Assembly (NCBI GenBank): GCA_040877415.1
Contig: JBBDNV010000001.1
Coordinates: 1 to 8,917, forward strand
Direction: 5' to 3'
Length of the DNA: 8,917 nt
Source of the DNA: JBBDNV01 sp040877415
Lineage (GTDB): Bacteria > Planctomycetota > Planctomycetia > Pirellulales > PALSA-1355
Shown here: piece after piece, positions 1-6,802 of the stretch
How positions within the stretch are numbered: position 1 is the stretch's first letter
Layout of the letters: the number at the start of each line of letters is the position of its first letter
Made by a program: the position numbers and the translations under genes
The notes under the pieces: model-generated
Database searches by the model: none
What the model saw: the letters and a program-made list of their open reading frames with translations, nothing else
Told to the model about the DNA's origin: nothing

Positions 1-331
1 GGGGATCCTCGAGCAGAGGATCCAGCTCGAAGCTCACGTAACCGTCGTTGCCGTGTGTCTGCTCCCAAACCGGACGAAACACAGCCTGCGCGTCGCTGAC
101 CAGCTTGTCGGTCATCGCCCAGGCAATCTGATTGTCGCCGAGCTTTTGCTCGATCAACTGCACCAGGTCGTCGTCGAAGCGGCCGGTCTCGATCAGGTTG
201 GAAATGATGATCGGGTTGCTCGTGGCCCCGGTGGCGCCCAGGGCGCGGTTCTTGACGATCAGCTCCGGGTCGATCGAGTCGAGCCAAAGCTTCGTCCCGC
301 TGGCAATCAGCGACCGTAAGGGTGAGCTCAT
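1..331 (-). CDS. Transaldolase family protein, N-terminal 110 codons (runs off window)
   Basis: Transaldolase moves a dihydroxyacetone unit between sugar phosphates in the non-oxidative pentose phosphate pathway, through a Schiff base on a lysine, in the cytoplasm. Reading the minus strand from ATG 331-329 gives an unbroken frame to the window edge. It begins MSSPLRSLIASGTKLWLDS and contains GATGATSNPIII at residues 32-43, which matches the T-S/T-N-P substrate-loop motif of the family. GYVSFELDPLLEDP at 97-110 matches the strand holding the 'V-S-x-E' motif. The Schiff-base lysine lies beyond the window, so activity cannot be judged. An in-frame ATG at 379-377 would add 16 residues (MDLPFRETLK...). 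I prefer 331 because homology appears to begin there, but neither start has a clear Shine-Dalgarno. It is divergent from the BBP7 gene. The family call is firm; the subtype (classical tal or the longer planctomycete/actinobacterial type) is open. Confidence 0.85.
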   Translation of the reverse strand, partial: MSSPLRSLIASGTKLWLDSIDPELIVKNRALGATGATSNPIIISNLIETGRFDDDLVQLIEQKLGDNQIAWAMTDKLVSDAQAVFRPVWEQTHGNDGYVSFELDPLLEDP

Positions 332-377
332 GAGTTGCTCGCAGCTTACTTTGAGGGTTTCCCGGAAGGGTAAGTCC

Positions 378-394
378 ATCGCCCAAAAGGCGAT
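378..394. other. Small perfect hairpin in the transaldolase leader
   Basis: ATCGCC (378-383), a five-base loop CAAAA, then GGCGAT (389-394) form a perfect 6-bp stem. It lies 47 bases upstream of the preferred transaldolase start and overlaps the alternative ATG at 379-377. It could fold in the leader RNA and mask that upstream start, but a stem this short can occur by chance in GC-rich DNA. Confidence 0.25.
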
Positions 395-835
395 AGGGTT
401 CGTCGGCCACGCCTGCCTGAAACGGCCGCAGGAAGTTCAAACGCCAGTGCACTAACGCAATCTGGCCGCCGCCGTACGCTCGCAACCATCGAGTTCCAAC
501 TCTTTGTACCGCCTATGCAGCAAAAAACAAGCCAATGCGTACCGGCAGCAAATGCGCAGCGCCGCGGGAAGTGGCTGCTCAAATCGACTTGAAATGCCGA
601 GCCCAGGCAGCTCTGCGACAGCCGTTTCTTTGGGGACGTCCAACTTGGCGTCACGCGTTTGTCTGCTAGAGGGGGCCGCGTTGCTCTGGGAAGAATGAGA
701 AGACTTTTCCTATTTTCTAGATTCTAACGATTATTCCTGTTTCAAGCCCACTTCCGCTTCCGATTAGGGAGAGGCGGATTTCGTCCTTAGTGGACGGACC
801 ATAGCCCGCAACCAAAGCTAGCACTGGGTCGAACC

Positions 836-842
836 GAGGAAG
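836..842 (+). promoter_or_regulatory. Ribosome binding site that fixes the GTG start of the BBP7 gene
   Basis: GAGGAAG sits six bases before GTG 849. It supports this non-ATG start, as does the signal peptide that begins immediately after it. Confidence 0.65.
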
Positions 843-848
843 CGGACC

Positions 849-2216
849 GTGCACAGAGGAGTCTTGCTGTTGCCGTGGTTGGCGGTTGCCGCGCTGGCTT
901 CCTGGGCCATTGCCGAGGACGAGATCGCGCCCGTTCGGCAGCCGCGGGCGGCGGAATCGAACCTGGCGCTTAGCCCGTCGGGCCCTCCGATTGCCAGCGA
1001 ATCCTCGCTCCCCATGCCGGAGATGGTTCGTGCAGAGCCGGAAGAGTTGCCGGCACGTTACATCGCGCAACACCCCAATCCCGACGAGCCGCTCGGCTTC
1101 AGCGGGGCCCGCTTTGCGCCCCAGCCCGGCCCGGTGGTCGATCCTGCGATGACTTCCGGCGTTTTCGACGTGCCGATCGAGCCGTTTTACGAATCGCCCG
1201 ATCCTCACGCCCCGGCGCCGACGGTCAGTTCGGGCGATTGGCTGCGCAGCGGCCACTGGTATATGGAACAAAGCGCCGTCTACGTGACTCGAACCCCCAG
1301 CGTCAAGAACGACGTCCGACTGGCCTTCGAGTTCATTACACCGTTTAATCTCGACGAAAACACGCTGGATGTCGCCTTGGATCCGGGTTTCGAGCCGGGG
1401 CTTCAGTCGACGCTTGGCCGCTATTTGGGTTGCGACGCGCATAATCGCAGTCACTCGGTGGAATTCACGTTCCTGGGGCTGACTCATTGGAAGTTCGGCG
1501 AGAGCATAACGGCCGAGACGCCCGGCACGGTCATTCAATTGATTGACCCGTTCGCCGACGTGCCGGTCTACGATGACTCGGACTTTCAGGGCTTCACCCA
1601 ATCGTCGGATTTCAACAGCTACGAAGTCAACTACCGGATCGATCGGCGGCTAGGACGCGATCGGATGGTCTACTCGCGCGATAGCTGCTGGGTGCGCGAG
1701 GCCACGCCGACATTGCTGTGTTCGGCATTTGCCGGCGTCCGCGTGGCCATTATCAACGAAAGCATCGATTGGACCGCCCGCAACGTGCTCGGCACCGGCC
1801 GGTACTTTGTTGTCACGCATAACAACATGGTAGGCCCGCAAGTCGGCGCCGAGTTGTTCTACGAGCGGGCCTACTGGCGGGCCGGCGCGCGGGTCAAAAC
1901 CGGCGCACTGGTGAATTGGGCCTCGCAATCCACCACGGTTCGCATTCTGGACAACGCCGGGGCGCCGCTGTCTCCCAACCGCGACGAGCTTGTCAAGGAT
2001 CACACGTTGGCATTTGTCGGCGGGATCGGTTTCATCGGCGAATATCGTTTCCGGCCGAGCTTTGGACTGCGCGTGTCGTACGACCTGCTCTGGGCGACGG
2101 ACCTCGCGCTGGCTCAAAATCAAATCACCTTTTTCCCGAGCACGCCGCCGGAAATCTCGGGGTCGCACTCGTTGTTCTTCCAGGGCGTTTCATTGGGGTT
2201 TGAGTGGTTCCGCTAG
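849..2216 (+). CDS. BBP7 family outer-membrane beta-barrel protein
   Basis: This 455-aa exported protein is predicted to form an outer-membrane beta-barrel; its ligand or cargo is unknown, as for the family generally. Residues 1-22 (basic start, then VLLLPWLAVAALASWAIA) form a signal peptide, with likely cleavage before ED. Residues 25 to about 125 are a Pro/Ala-rich linker. The barrel starts near SGDWLRSGHWYMEQ (about 127) and runs in alternating hydrophobic strands to the C-terminal FFQGVSLGFEWFR. Family hallmarks include the 'LFGAQIG'-like NNMVGPQVGAELFYERAYWR, a strand reading VNWASQSTTVRI, and YDLLWATDLALAQNQ followed by the final FQGVSLGFE, all typical of planctomycete BBP7 proteins. 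Length is within the usual 400-500 aa. The GTG start has a good ribosome binding site. The gene stands alone; the following transporter is separated by over 200 bases. I am confident of the family and unsure of function. Confidence 0.88.
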   Translation: MHRGVLLLPWLAVAALASWAIAEDEIAPVRQPRAAESNLALSPSGPPIASESSLPMPEMVRAEPEELPARYIAQHPNPDEPLGFSGARFAPQPGPVVDPAMTSGVFDVPIEPFYESPDPHAPAPTVSSGDWLRSGHWYMEQSAVYVTRTPSVKNDVRLAFEFITPFNLDENTLDVALDPGFEPGLQSTLGRYLGCDAHNRSHSVEFTFLGLTHWKFGESITAETPGTVIQLIDPFADVPVYDDSDFQGFTQSSDFNSYEVNYRIDRRLGRDRMVYSRDSCWVREATPTLLCSAFAGVRVAIINESIDWTARNVLGTGRYFVVTHNNMVGPQVGAELFYERAYWRAGARVKTGALVNWASQSTTVRILDNAGAPLSPNRDELVKDHTLAFVGGIGFIGEYRFRPSFGLRVSYDLLWATDLALAQNQITFFPSTPPEISGSHSLFFQGVSLGFEWFR

Positions 2217-2434
2217 CACACCTGTGCCGCGGTTTTAGCCTGCCTGAGGCCCGATTTGGGGACACCCAGTATCAGGTTGAGCTTAGGTAAGGCAGGCGAA
2301 TAGAATAGACGGCAAACAGTGTTTAAGTTTGTTCAGCATGGACTCCGAACTCATCGACCGCTACCTTTAACTCTTTGCCTCGGATGGCGAACTGCCGGTG
2401 GCTCATCGGCAGATGACGACAGAATCATACTGTG
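2217..2434. other. Intergenic region between BBP7 and transporter genes
   Basis: About 218 bases without an intact gene. It holds an inverted-repeat element (2238-2297) and a short frame from ATG 2338 that hits a stop at 2368-2370. There is no hairpin followed by a T-run, so I cannot name a terminator for the BBP7 gene, and I cannot pick out a convincing promoter for the transporter. Confidence 0.6.
2238..2297. repeat. Inverted-repeat element enclosing GGGGACACCC
   Basis: GCCTGCCT (2238-2245) is matched by its exact reverse complement AGGCAGGC (2290-2297), 44 bases away. Inside lies TTTGGGGACACCC, and a second, competing pair CCTGA (2243-2247) / TCAGG (2272-2276) partly overlaps the left arm. 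It could be a remnant of a small REP- or MITE-like element, or a folded 3' end of the BBP7 transcript. There is only one copy in the window and no T-tract, so both readings are weak. Confidence 0.3.
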
Positions 2435-2517
2435 ATGCGACCAAACGCGGAATCTGCGCATCACGGGGGGACGTGGAAGGCTGCGCGCGTGCTAAACCGA
2501 TTCTTAAGCCGGTATAG
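2338..2517 (+). pseudogene. Possible gene remnant (anti-sigma/FecR-like N-terminus) with internal stop
   Basis: From ATG 2338 the frame reads MDSELIDRYL, then TAA (2368-2370), then continues LFASDGELPVAHRQMTTES and on to a TAG at 2515-2517. The opening resembles, from memory, the acidic first helix of planctomycete FecR/anti-sigma-type proteins ('MD.EL..RYLDGELS..'). The second half enters the start of the transporter gene in another frame and becomes Cys/Arg-rich, so any homology must end by about 2430. The resemblance is short and rests on recognition only. It may equally be chance. Confidence 0.2.
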
Positions 2518-5062
2518 TTTTGCCATCATCTTGGTAGCGATTTTCCTGCTGCCGGTCATGGGCCGCGGCGCGCGCAAGGCCCTGCTGAGCAACGACAACG
2601 ACGTCCACGATTGGCTGCCGAAGCACTACGAAGAAACGACCGACTTCAGTTGGTTCAAGGAGCATTTCGAAAACGAGACGTTCGTGCTGATCAGTTGGGA
2701 AGGCTGCACGCTGGACGACCCCCGGCTGGAACTATTGGCCCGAAAGCTGGTGCCGCCCGGGGGACGGCCGTCGGAAGCGATCCAGGGGCCGCTGCCCAAG
2801 CCCAAGCCCAAGAAATGGTACGACGACTTATTCTTTTCGAAATGGTTCACCCGGCCCGACCCGGCGGAGGCCATCGCCCGCGGCCCGCTGTTTAAGCACG
2901 TGGATACGGGCACGCGGCTGTTGGACCGCTTGACCAAGCCGCCGATCAGCCTGTCGGAACAAGGCGCGATCGAGCGGCTGCGCGGCCTGTTTGTCGGTCC
3001 GGACGACCGGCAATCGTGTGCGGTCGTCACGTTGACCGAAGAGGGTAAGCGCGATTTGCGCGTCACGCTGGCCAAGCTTTACAACGTCACCGAAGCGGAG
3101 CTGGGCCTGACGCCCGATCGGGTGAAGATGGGCGGTCCGCCGGTCGACAACGTGGCGATCAGTGAAGAGGGTGAAAAGACCCTGATCCGGTTGTTCATTC
3201 CCGCCGGCATCGTGGGGTTGGCCCTGGCGTTCTGGTGTCTGCGGAGCGTGCGGCTGACGATCATGGTGTTCAGCGCCGCGCTGTATTCCGGGGCGATCAG
3301 CCTGGCCATCGTGCATTACTCCGGCGGGACGATGAACGCCATTCTGCTCACCATGCCGGCCGTGGTGTACGTGGCGGGCATCTCCGGGGCGATTCACTTT
3401 GCCAATTATTATCGCGATTCGGTGGCTCAAGGCGGCATCGAGGGCGCTCCAGCCCGGGCGCTGATGCATTCCTGGCTGCCTTGCCTGCTGGCTGCCGGCA
3501 CCACGTCGGCCGGCCTGGCTTCGCTTTACACCAGCGATCTGGTGCCGATTCAGATGTTCGGGATCTATTCGGCGGCGGGCGTGCTGTCGACTTTGTTGTT
3601 GTTGTTCCTGTTCCTGCCGGCCTGGATGCAGCTTTGGCCGATGCGGCTGCACAGCCTGTTGGACGGCGAGCAGCCCAAGAGCGAGGATATCGATTTGCCG
3701 GTTCGCTGGCGGGGAATCTTGCAGGGCGCGATCGACCGTCACCGGCTCGTGTTCGGCGGATTGGTCGCCGCGATGATCGTCTGCGGCATCGGCCTGTCGG
3801 AGATCAACACGTCGATCAAGCTGACGAAGCTCTTCAGTCCCAGCGCCCATATCATTCACGACTACCAGTGGTTGGAAGACAACCTGGGCCCGCTGGTGCC
3901 GATGGAAGTGGTCATCAAGATCGACACCACGAAGAATCGGATGACGATGCTGGAGAAGATGGAGCTGATCGAGCGCATCCAGGGCCAGATGCAACAAATC
4001 GAACACATGGGCAGCACGATGTCGGCCGCCACGTTCGCTCCCGAGCTGCCCAAGGGCCGCCGCGGCGTCCTTTCGGAAAGTATGAACCGCAGCGTGACGA
4101 ATCGCCGCCTCGAAGCCAACCGGGAGGCGTACTTCGAGAGCGACTTTTTGGACACCGACGGCGATACGGAATTGTGGCGCGTCAGCGCCCGCGTCGGCGC
4201 GCTGAACGACGTCGACTACGGCGAATTCAAAAACGACATTCGCCAGCGCGTCGAGCCGGTGATCGTGGCCGAGCGAGCGCGGCTGGCCAAGAAGGCCGCC
4301 CAGAACGCCGCGGCCAACCCCGCCCGGCAAGCTGACGCGACGGAAGTCAAAACCGCCGCGGTTACGCAGTCCGACGTCGCGGGGGAGATGGGCATCACGG
4401 CCGTGTATACGGGGCTCGTGCCGGTGGTGTACAAGGCACAGCGCGAGATGCTCAACGGTCTGGCCTGGAACTTCGTGACCGACCTGGCCACAATCGCAAC
4501 CGTGATGACGCTCGTTTTCTGGGATCTTTCAGCGGGCCTGATTTTGCTCGTGCCTTCGGTGTTCCCGATCATGATCGTCTTCGGCCTGATGGGCTGGCTG
4601 GGCGTGGTGATCGACGTGGGCACGATCATGACCCCGACCGTGGCCCTGGGCGTGTCGGTCGACGACGTCGTGCACTTTCTCATCTGGTATCGCCGCGGGT
4701 TGAAGGAAGGCCGACTGCGGAAAGGGTCGATCATGCTGGCCTACGAGGGCTGCGCGCGGGCCATGTACCAAAGCTGGTCGGTGCTGGGGCTCGGACTGGC
4801 GGTGTTTGCGCTCAGCTCGTTTGTGCCCACGCAGCGCTTCGGCGCGATGATGTTCCTGCTCTTGTCGGCGGCGCTGGTGGGCAACTTGTTTTTGCTGCCC
4901 TCGGTGCTGGCCAGCCCGCTGGCATGGTTCTTTGGCCGCCGCCTGGTCAAGCAGGCCCAGGCCCAACATCGCGGCGAAGGTGAAGCGACGGCGGGTCGTT
5001 CGGTGCCCGAACCGGTGACACGTCAGCTTCGCCACGACACGTCCCATCAGGTTCGCACCTGA
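2435..5062 (+). CDS. MMPL/RND-family inner-membrane transporter
   Basis: An 875-aa RND-superfamily transporter of the MMPL branch, expected to use the proton gradient to move lipids or other hydrophobic cargo across or out of the inner membrane; the substrate is not visible here. It has the usual duplicated layout. One TM at about 27-43 is followed by a periplasmic domain (45-250) and TM2-TM6 at about 252-401. TM7 (436-456), a second periplasmic domain (457-680) and TM8-TM12 (680-840) follow, then a short hydrophilic tail. The second half keeps the family's proton-relay motif GVSVDDVVHF, with D743, D744 and H747. The matching first-half site reads GISGAIHF, with S317/G318 in place of the acidic pair. 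The second loop has an Ala/Lys-rich stretch near 612-650. Start choices are GTG 2432, ATG 2435, or GTG 2489, which has GGAAGG eight bases upstream and begins MLNRFLSRYSF just before TM1; that last start may be the real one. The gene converges with the ketosynthase-like gene 22 bases away. Confidence 0.87.
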   Translation: MRPNAESAHHGGTWKAARVLNRFLSRYSFAIILVAIFLLPVMGRGARKALLSNDNDVHDWLPKHYEETTDFSWFKEHFENETFVLISWEGCTLDDPRLELLARKLVPPGGRPSEAIQGPLPKPKPKKWYDDLFFSKWFTRPDPAEAIARGPLFKHVDTGTRLLDRLTKPPISLSEQGAIERLRGLFVGPDDRQSCAVVTLTEEGKRDLRVTLAKLYNVTEAELGLTPDRVKMGGPPVDNVAISEEGEKTLIRLFIPAGIVGLALAFWCLRSVRLTIMVFSAALYSGAISLAIVHYSGGTMNAILLTMPAVVYVAGISGAIHFANYYRDSVAQGGIEGAPARALMHSWLPCLLAAGTTSAGLASLYTSDLVPIQMFGIYSAAGVLSTLLLLFLFLPAWMQLWPMRLHSLLDGEQPKSEDIDLPVRWRGILQGAIDRHRLVFGGLVAAMIVCGIGLSEINTSIKLTKLFSPSAHIIHDYQWLEDNLGPLVPMEVVIKIDTTKNRMTMLEKMELIERIQGQMQQIEHMGSTMSAATFAPELPKGRRGVLSESMNRSVTNRRLEANREAYFESDFLDTDGDTELWRVSARVGALNDVDYGEFKNDIRQRVEPVIVAERARLAKKAAQNAAANPARQADATEVKTAAVTQSDVAGEMGITAVYTGLVPVVYKAQREMLNGLAWNFVTDLATIATVMTLVFWDLSAGLILLVPSVFPIMIVFGLMGWLGVVIDVGTIMTPTVALGVSVDDVVHFLIWYRRGLKEGRLRKGSIMLAYEGCARAMYQSWSVLGLGLAVFALSSFVPTQRFGAMMFLLLSAALVGNLFLLPSVLASPLAWFFGRRLVKQAQAQHRGEGEATAGRSVPEPVTRQLRHDTSHQVRT

Positions 5063-5063
5063 C

Positions 5064-5089
5064 GGTCGCGAAGCACGGATCGCGTCACC
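5064..5089. terminator. Weak bidirectional hairpin between convergent genes
   Basis: CGCGA (5067-5071) pairs with TCGCG (5080-5084) around an eight-base loop. After a two-base bulge (5085-5086), GGT (5064-5066) pairs with ACC (5087-5089). The structure fills the 22-base gap between the transporter stop and the ketosynthase-like stop and includes the latter stop codon (5087-5085). There is no T-run on either strand, so it is not a textbook Rho-independent terminator. Its position makes a transcript-end role possible. Confidence 0.25.
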
Positions 5090-6356
5090 CGGCGGCGACG
5101 ACCATCGCCATCGACTGGCCCATCAAGGTCTGATTGAGCACGACGGCCGTTTTGCGCCCACTTGCCAGCGGCTCGCCGCGCACGACGTTGATCGGGCAAT
5201 CGGGATCGGCCTGTTCGTAATTGAGGGTCTTCGGCACCCGCCCGGTTTCGAATGCCGCCAGCGTGGCCAGCAATTCCACGGCGCCGGTACCCGCGCCCAG
5301 ATTGCCGAAGTAACTCTTGGGCGCCGTAACGGGCACGTCGTCCAGCGTGTCGCGAATCGCCTGGGCTTCGGCGCGGTCGTGCAGCCGCGTGCTCAGCCCG
5401 TGGGCATTGACGTGGCCCACGTCGTCGGGCTCGAGCCGCGCGTCGCGCAGTGATTGGCGGATCGCGGAACGAATGGCGCCGCCGGAAAACGATTTGCCGG
5501 GCGTGCACGCCTCGAAGGCGTTGGCGAAACCGAGGATCCGCGCCAGGATCTTGGCGCCGCGCGCTACGGCGTTTGGCCGGCTTTCGAGAACGAACGCCGC
5601 CGCTCCTTCGCCGTATACCATGCCGTCGCGCGCCGCGTCAAACGGGCGCACAACCTGCTCCGGCCGTTCGGTTCGCGGCGAGAGCAGTTGCACGTTGTCG
5701 CGAAAGGCCCAGGTGAGCGGATGAAGGCGCGAGCCGGTGCCGCCGACGATCATCACGTCGGCCCCCCCGCGCTCGATCACGCGCGTGCCTTCGGCGATGG
5801 CCAGCAGGCTGGATGCCTCGGCCAGCACAATCGTATTGTTCGGGCCGCGCGCGTCGTGCGCGATCGCCACGTGGCACGCCGGCATGTTGGGCAGGTATTT
5901 GAGCAGCCACAGCGGAAACATTTCGCCCATCGCGCGCTCGTCCCAGCGGGCGAAGTCGAACCGCCCGTCGTCGAGGCACGGCCGGAAGGCGCCAGCCAGC
6001 TCGTCGGGCTCGATCTGGATCATGTCGGCCCCGAAATCGACGCCGAACCGCTCGGGCGACACGCCCGACGTGGCCACGCCGGACTGATCCACGGCCATTT
6101 GCGCCGAGGCGAACGCCAGTTGAATGCTGCGCGACATGACTTTCAGACTCTTGCGCGCCGCGACGTATTGCTTGGCGTCGAAATCGACGACTTCGCCGCC
6201 GATCCTGACGGGGAATTCGGGCGTGTCAAAAGTGCCTAGCCGTCGCACGCCGCTCTGACCGCCTTCAAGCGATTGGCGCACCCTGTCGTAGCCGATTCCG
6301 ATGGGACTGACCGCTCCCACTCCGGTGATCACGACTTCCGGCGGCGATTGGGTCAT
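5085..6356 (-). CDS. Beta-ketoacyl-ACP synthase homologue lacking catalytic Cys (FabF-like pseudo-ketosynthase)
   Basis: A 423-aa thiolase-fold protein related throughout to FabF/KAS II, which joins malonyl-ACP to acyl chains. It opens VVITGVGAVSPIGIG like the family and keeps NMPACHVAI and GPNNTI ahead of the nucleophile elbow. The elbow reads IVLAEASSLLAIAEG, so the catalytic Cys position is E180 (codon GAG, 5819-5817). The first catalytic His is kept in VNAHGLST (H319) and the Lys in APKSYFGN (K347). The second His of the usual G-H is N352, and the C-terminal 'GFGG' loop reads NQTLMGQS. The rest is intact, with no frameshift, and the length is normal, so it is a maintained gene rather than a decaying one. 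Normal condensation looks impossible. By analogy with chain-length factors and KSQ domains (Cys to Gln), it could be a decarboxylase, a heterodimer partner or a scaffold. No partner ketosynthase or ACP is in the window. The ATG 6356 start has no clear Shine-Dalgarno. Confidence 0.85.
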   Translation of the reverse strand: MTQSPPEVVITGVGAVSPIGIGYDRVRQSLEGGQSGVRRLGTFDTPEFPVRIGGEVVDFDAKQYVAARKSLKVMSRSIQLAFASAQMAVDQSGVATSGVSPERFGVDFGADMIQIEPDELAGAFRPCLDDGRFDFARWDERAMGEMFPLWLLKYLPNMPACHVAIAHDARGPNNTIVLAEASSLLAIAEGTRVIERGGADVMIVGGTGSRLHPLTWAFRDNVQLLSPRTERPEQVVRPFDAARDGMVYGEGAAAFVLESRPNAVARGAKILARILGFANAFEACTPGKSFSGGAIRSAIRQSLRDARLEPDDVGHVNAHGLSTRLHDRAEAQAIRDTLDDVPVTAPKSYFGNLGAGTGAVELLATLAAFETGRVPKTLNYEQADPDCPINVVRGEPLASGRKTAVVLNQTLMGQSMAMVVAAG

Positions 6357-6439
6357 GGCGCTGAAAACCGTCGGGTTTGGAATGGATTTGGCAACTTCAC
6401 CCAGCGCGCGAGTGCTGAATTGTCTGGCCGCCGACGGTG

Positions 6440-6464
6440 CAGGCGGACCAGGGCAGGCCGCCTG
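6440..6464. other. Hairpin in the leader region of the ketosynthase-like gene
   Basis: CAGGCGG (6440-6446) and CCGCCTG (6458-6464) form a perfect 7-bp stem around an 11-base loop. An upstream GCCGCC (6427-6432) could pair with the left arm instead, giving two exclusive folds. It lies 84-108 bases upstream of the ketosynthase-like start. There is no adjacent T-run. It is either a leader structure or a binding site, or chance in GC-rich DNA. Confidence 0.3.
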
Positions 6465-6573
6465 TGGCGCGTAAGGGCCAAGTGCACAAGCAGTTTAGAG
6501 AAGGCCAATGTTATCCCATTCAACGAGCCCGAACAAGCAGCGCAGTTAGGGTCGGTTCGCCGCTTTACCCCAG

Positions 6574-6596
6574 TTGACTAATTTGACTTTAAATTA
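6574..6596. promoter_or_regulatory. AT-rich patch with tandem TTGACT hexamers
   Basis: TTGACT occurs at 6574-6579 and again at 6583-6588, nine bases apart, followed by TTTAAATTA. It is the only strongly AT-rich patch in the divergent region. TTGACT resembles a sigma-70 -35 box, but I find no fitting -10 at 16-18 bases on the plus strand, so this may be an activator or operator site rather than a core promoter. Confidence 0.3.
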
Positions 6597-6802
6597 CTCG
6601 TCTCGCAACCGATAGGAAATGTAAGACTGCAAGCCGCCGAGCTCGTTGCTGCCACCGGCAGCCCGGATTGTGTCACGGAAGTCTCCTTTGGATCGAAACT
6701 TTTGGTCCCTTCATTCGGCCGAGACATCCGCGTTTTTGGCGCAAGCGCTCCAGAGAGGTTTTCCCACGTTTCCTTAGCCGTTTTGTCGAAAGGTTTCGTC
6801 GG

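Larger units (their letters stand above)
332..848. other. Divergent intergenic region, no gene seen
   Basis: About 517 bases separate the starts of the transaldolase (minus) and the BBP7 gene (plus). Short open frames exist on both strands (for example minus 346-654 and plus 504-698), but their predicted proteins are Arg/Ser/Cys-rich, start without ribosome binding sites and resemble no family I know. Promoters for both flanking genes should lie here. I see no pair of boxes good enough to call. An AT-rich patch at about 703-745, including the palindrome TAGATTCTA (718-726), lies 100-145 bases upstream of the BBP7 start and is the likeliest place for its promoter. Confidence 0.6.
6357..6802. 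other. Divergent intergenic region between ketosynthase-like and desaturase genes
   Basis: About 446 bases with no convincing gene on either strand. The desaturase frame is open back to a TTG at 6668, but the added 45 residues are Arg/Phe-rich and not family-like. A minus frame at 6578-6853 looks like noise. The region holds a 7-bp hairpin (6440-6464) and an AT-rich patch with two TTGACT hexamers (6574-6596). Both flanking promoters must lie here, so the two genes could be co-regulated. Confidence 0.6.

Noticed and set aside
3..23. GGATCCTC/GAGGATCC inverted repeat with BamHI- and XhoI-like sites, resembling a cloning polylinker
   Set aside because: The bases read in frame as transaldolase sequence FELDPLLEDP, which fits the family, so this is natural coding DNA and the palindrome is a by-product of the codons.
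346..654. 102-codon minus-strand open frame upstream of the transaldolase
   Set aside because: Cys/Ser/Arg-rich with no recognisable motif or ribosome binding site.
717..1601. 294-codon minus-strand open frame over the BBP7 N-terminal half
   Set aside because: Arg-rich composition without motifs, antisense to a gene with a signal peptide and ribosome site.
2828..4330. 500-codon open frame on the minus strand inside the transporter gene
   Set aside because: It is a GC-driven shadow: His/Arg/Gln-rich, no domain, fully antisense to a well-supported transporter.
5454..6239. 261-codon plus-strand open frame antisense to the ketosynthase-like gene
   Set aside because: Composition is Arg/Gly/His-rich and it mirrors third-position GC of the real gene on the other strand.
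6668..6802. N-terminal extension of the desaturase from TTG 6668
   Set aside because: The added residues are Arg/Phe-rich and not like a desaturase N-terminus, TTG lacks a ribosome site, and ATG 6803 has AAAGG upstream.
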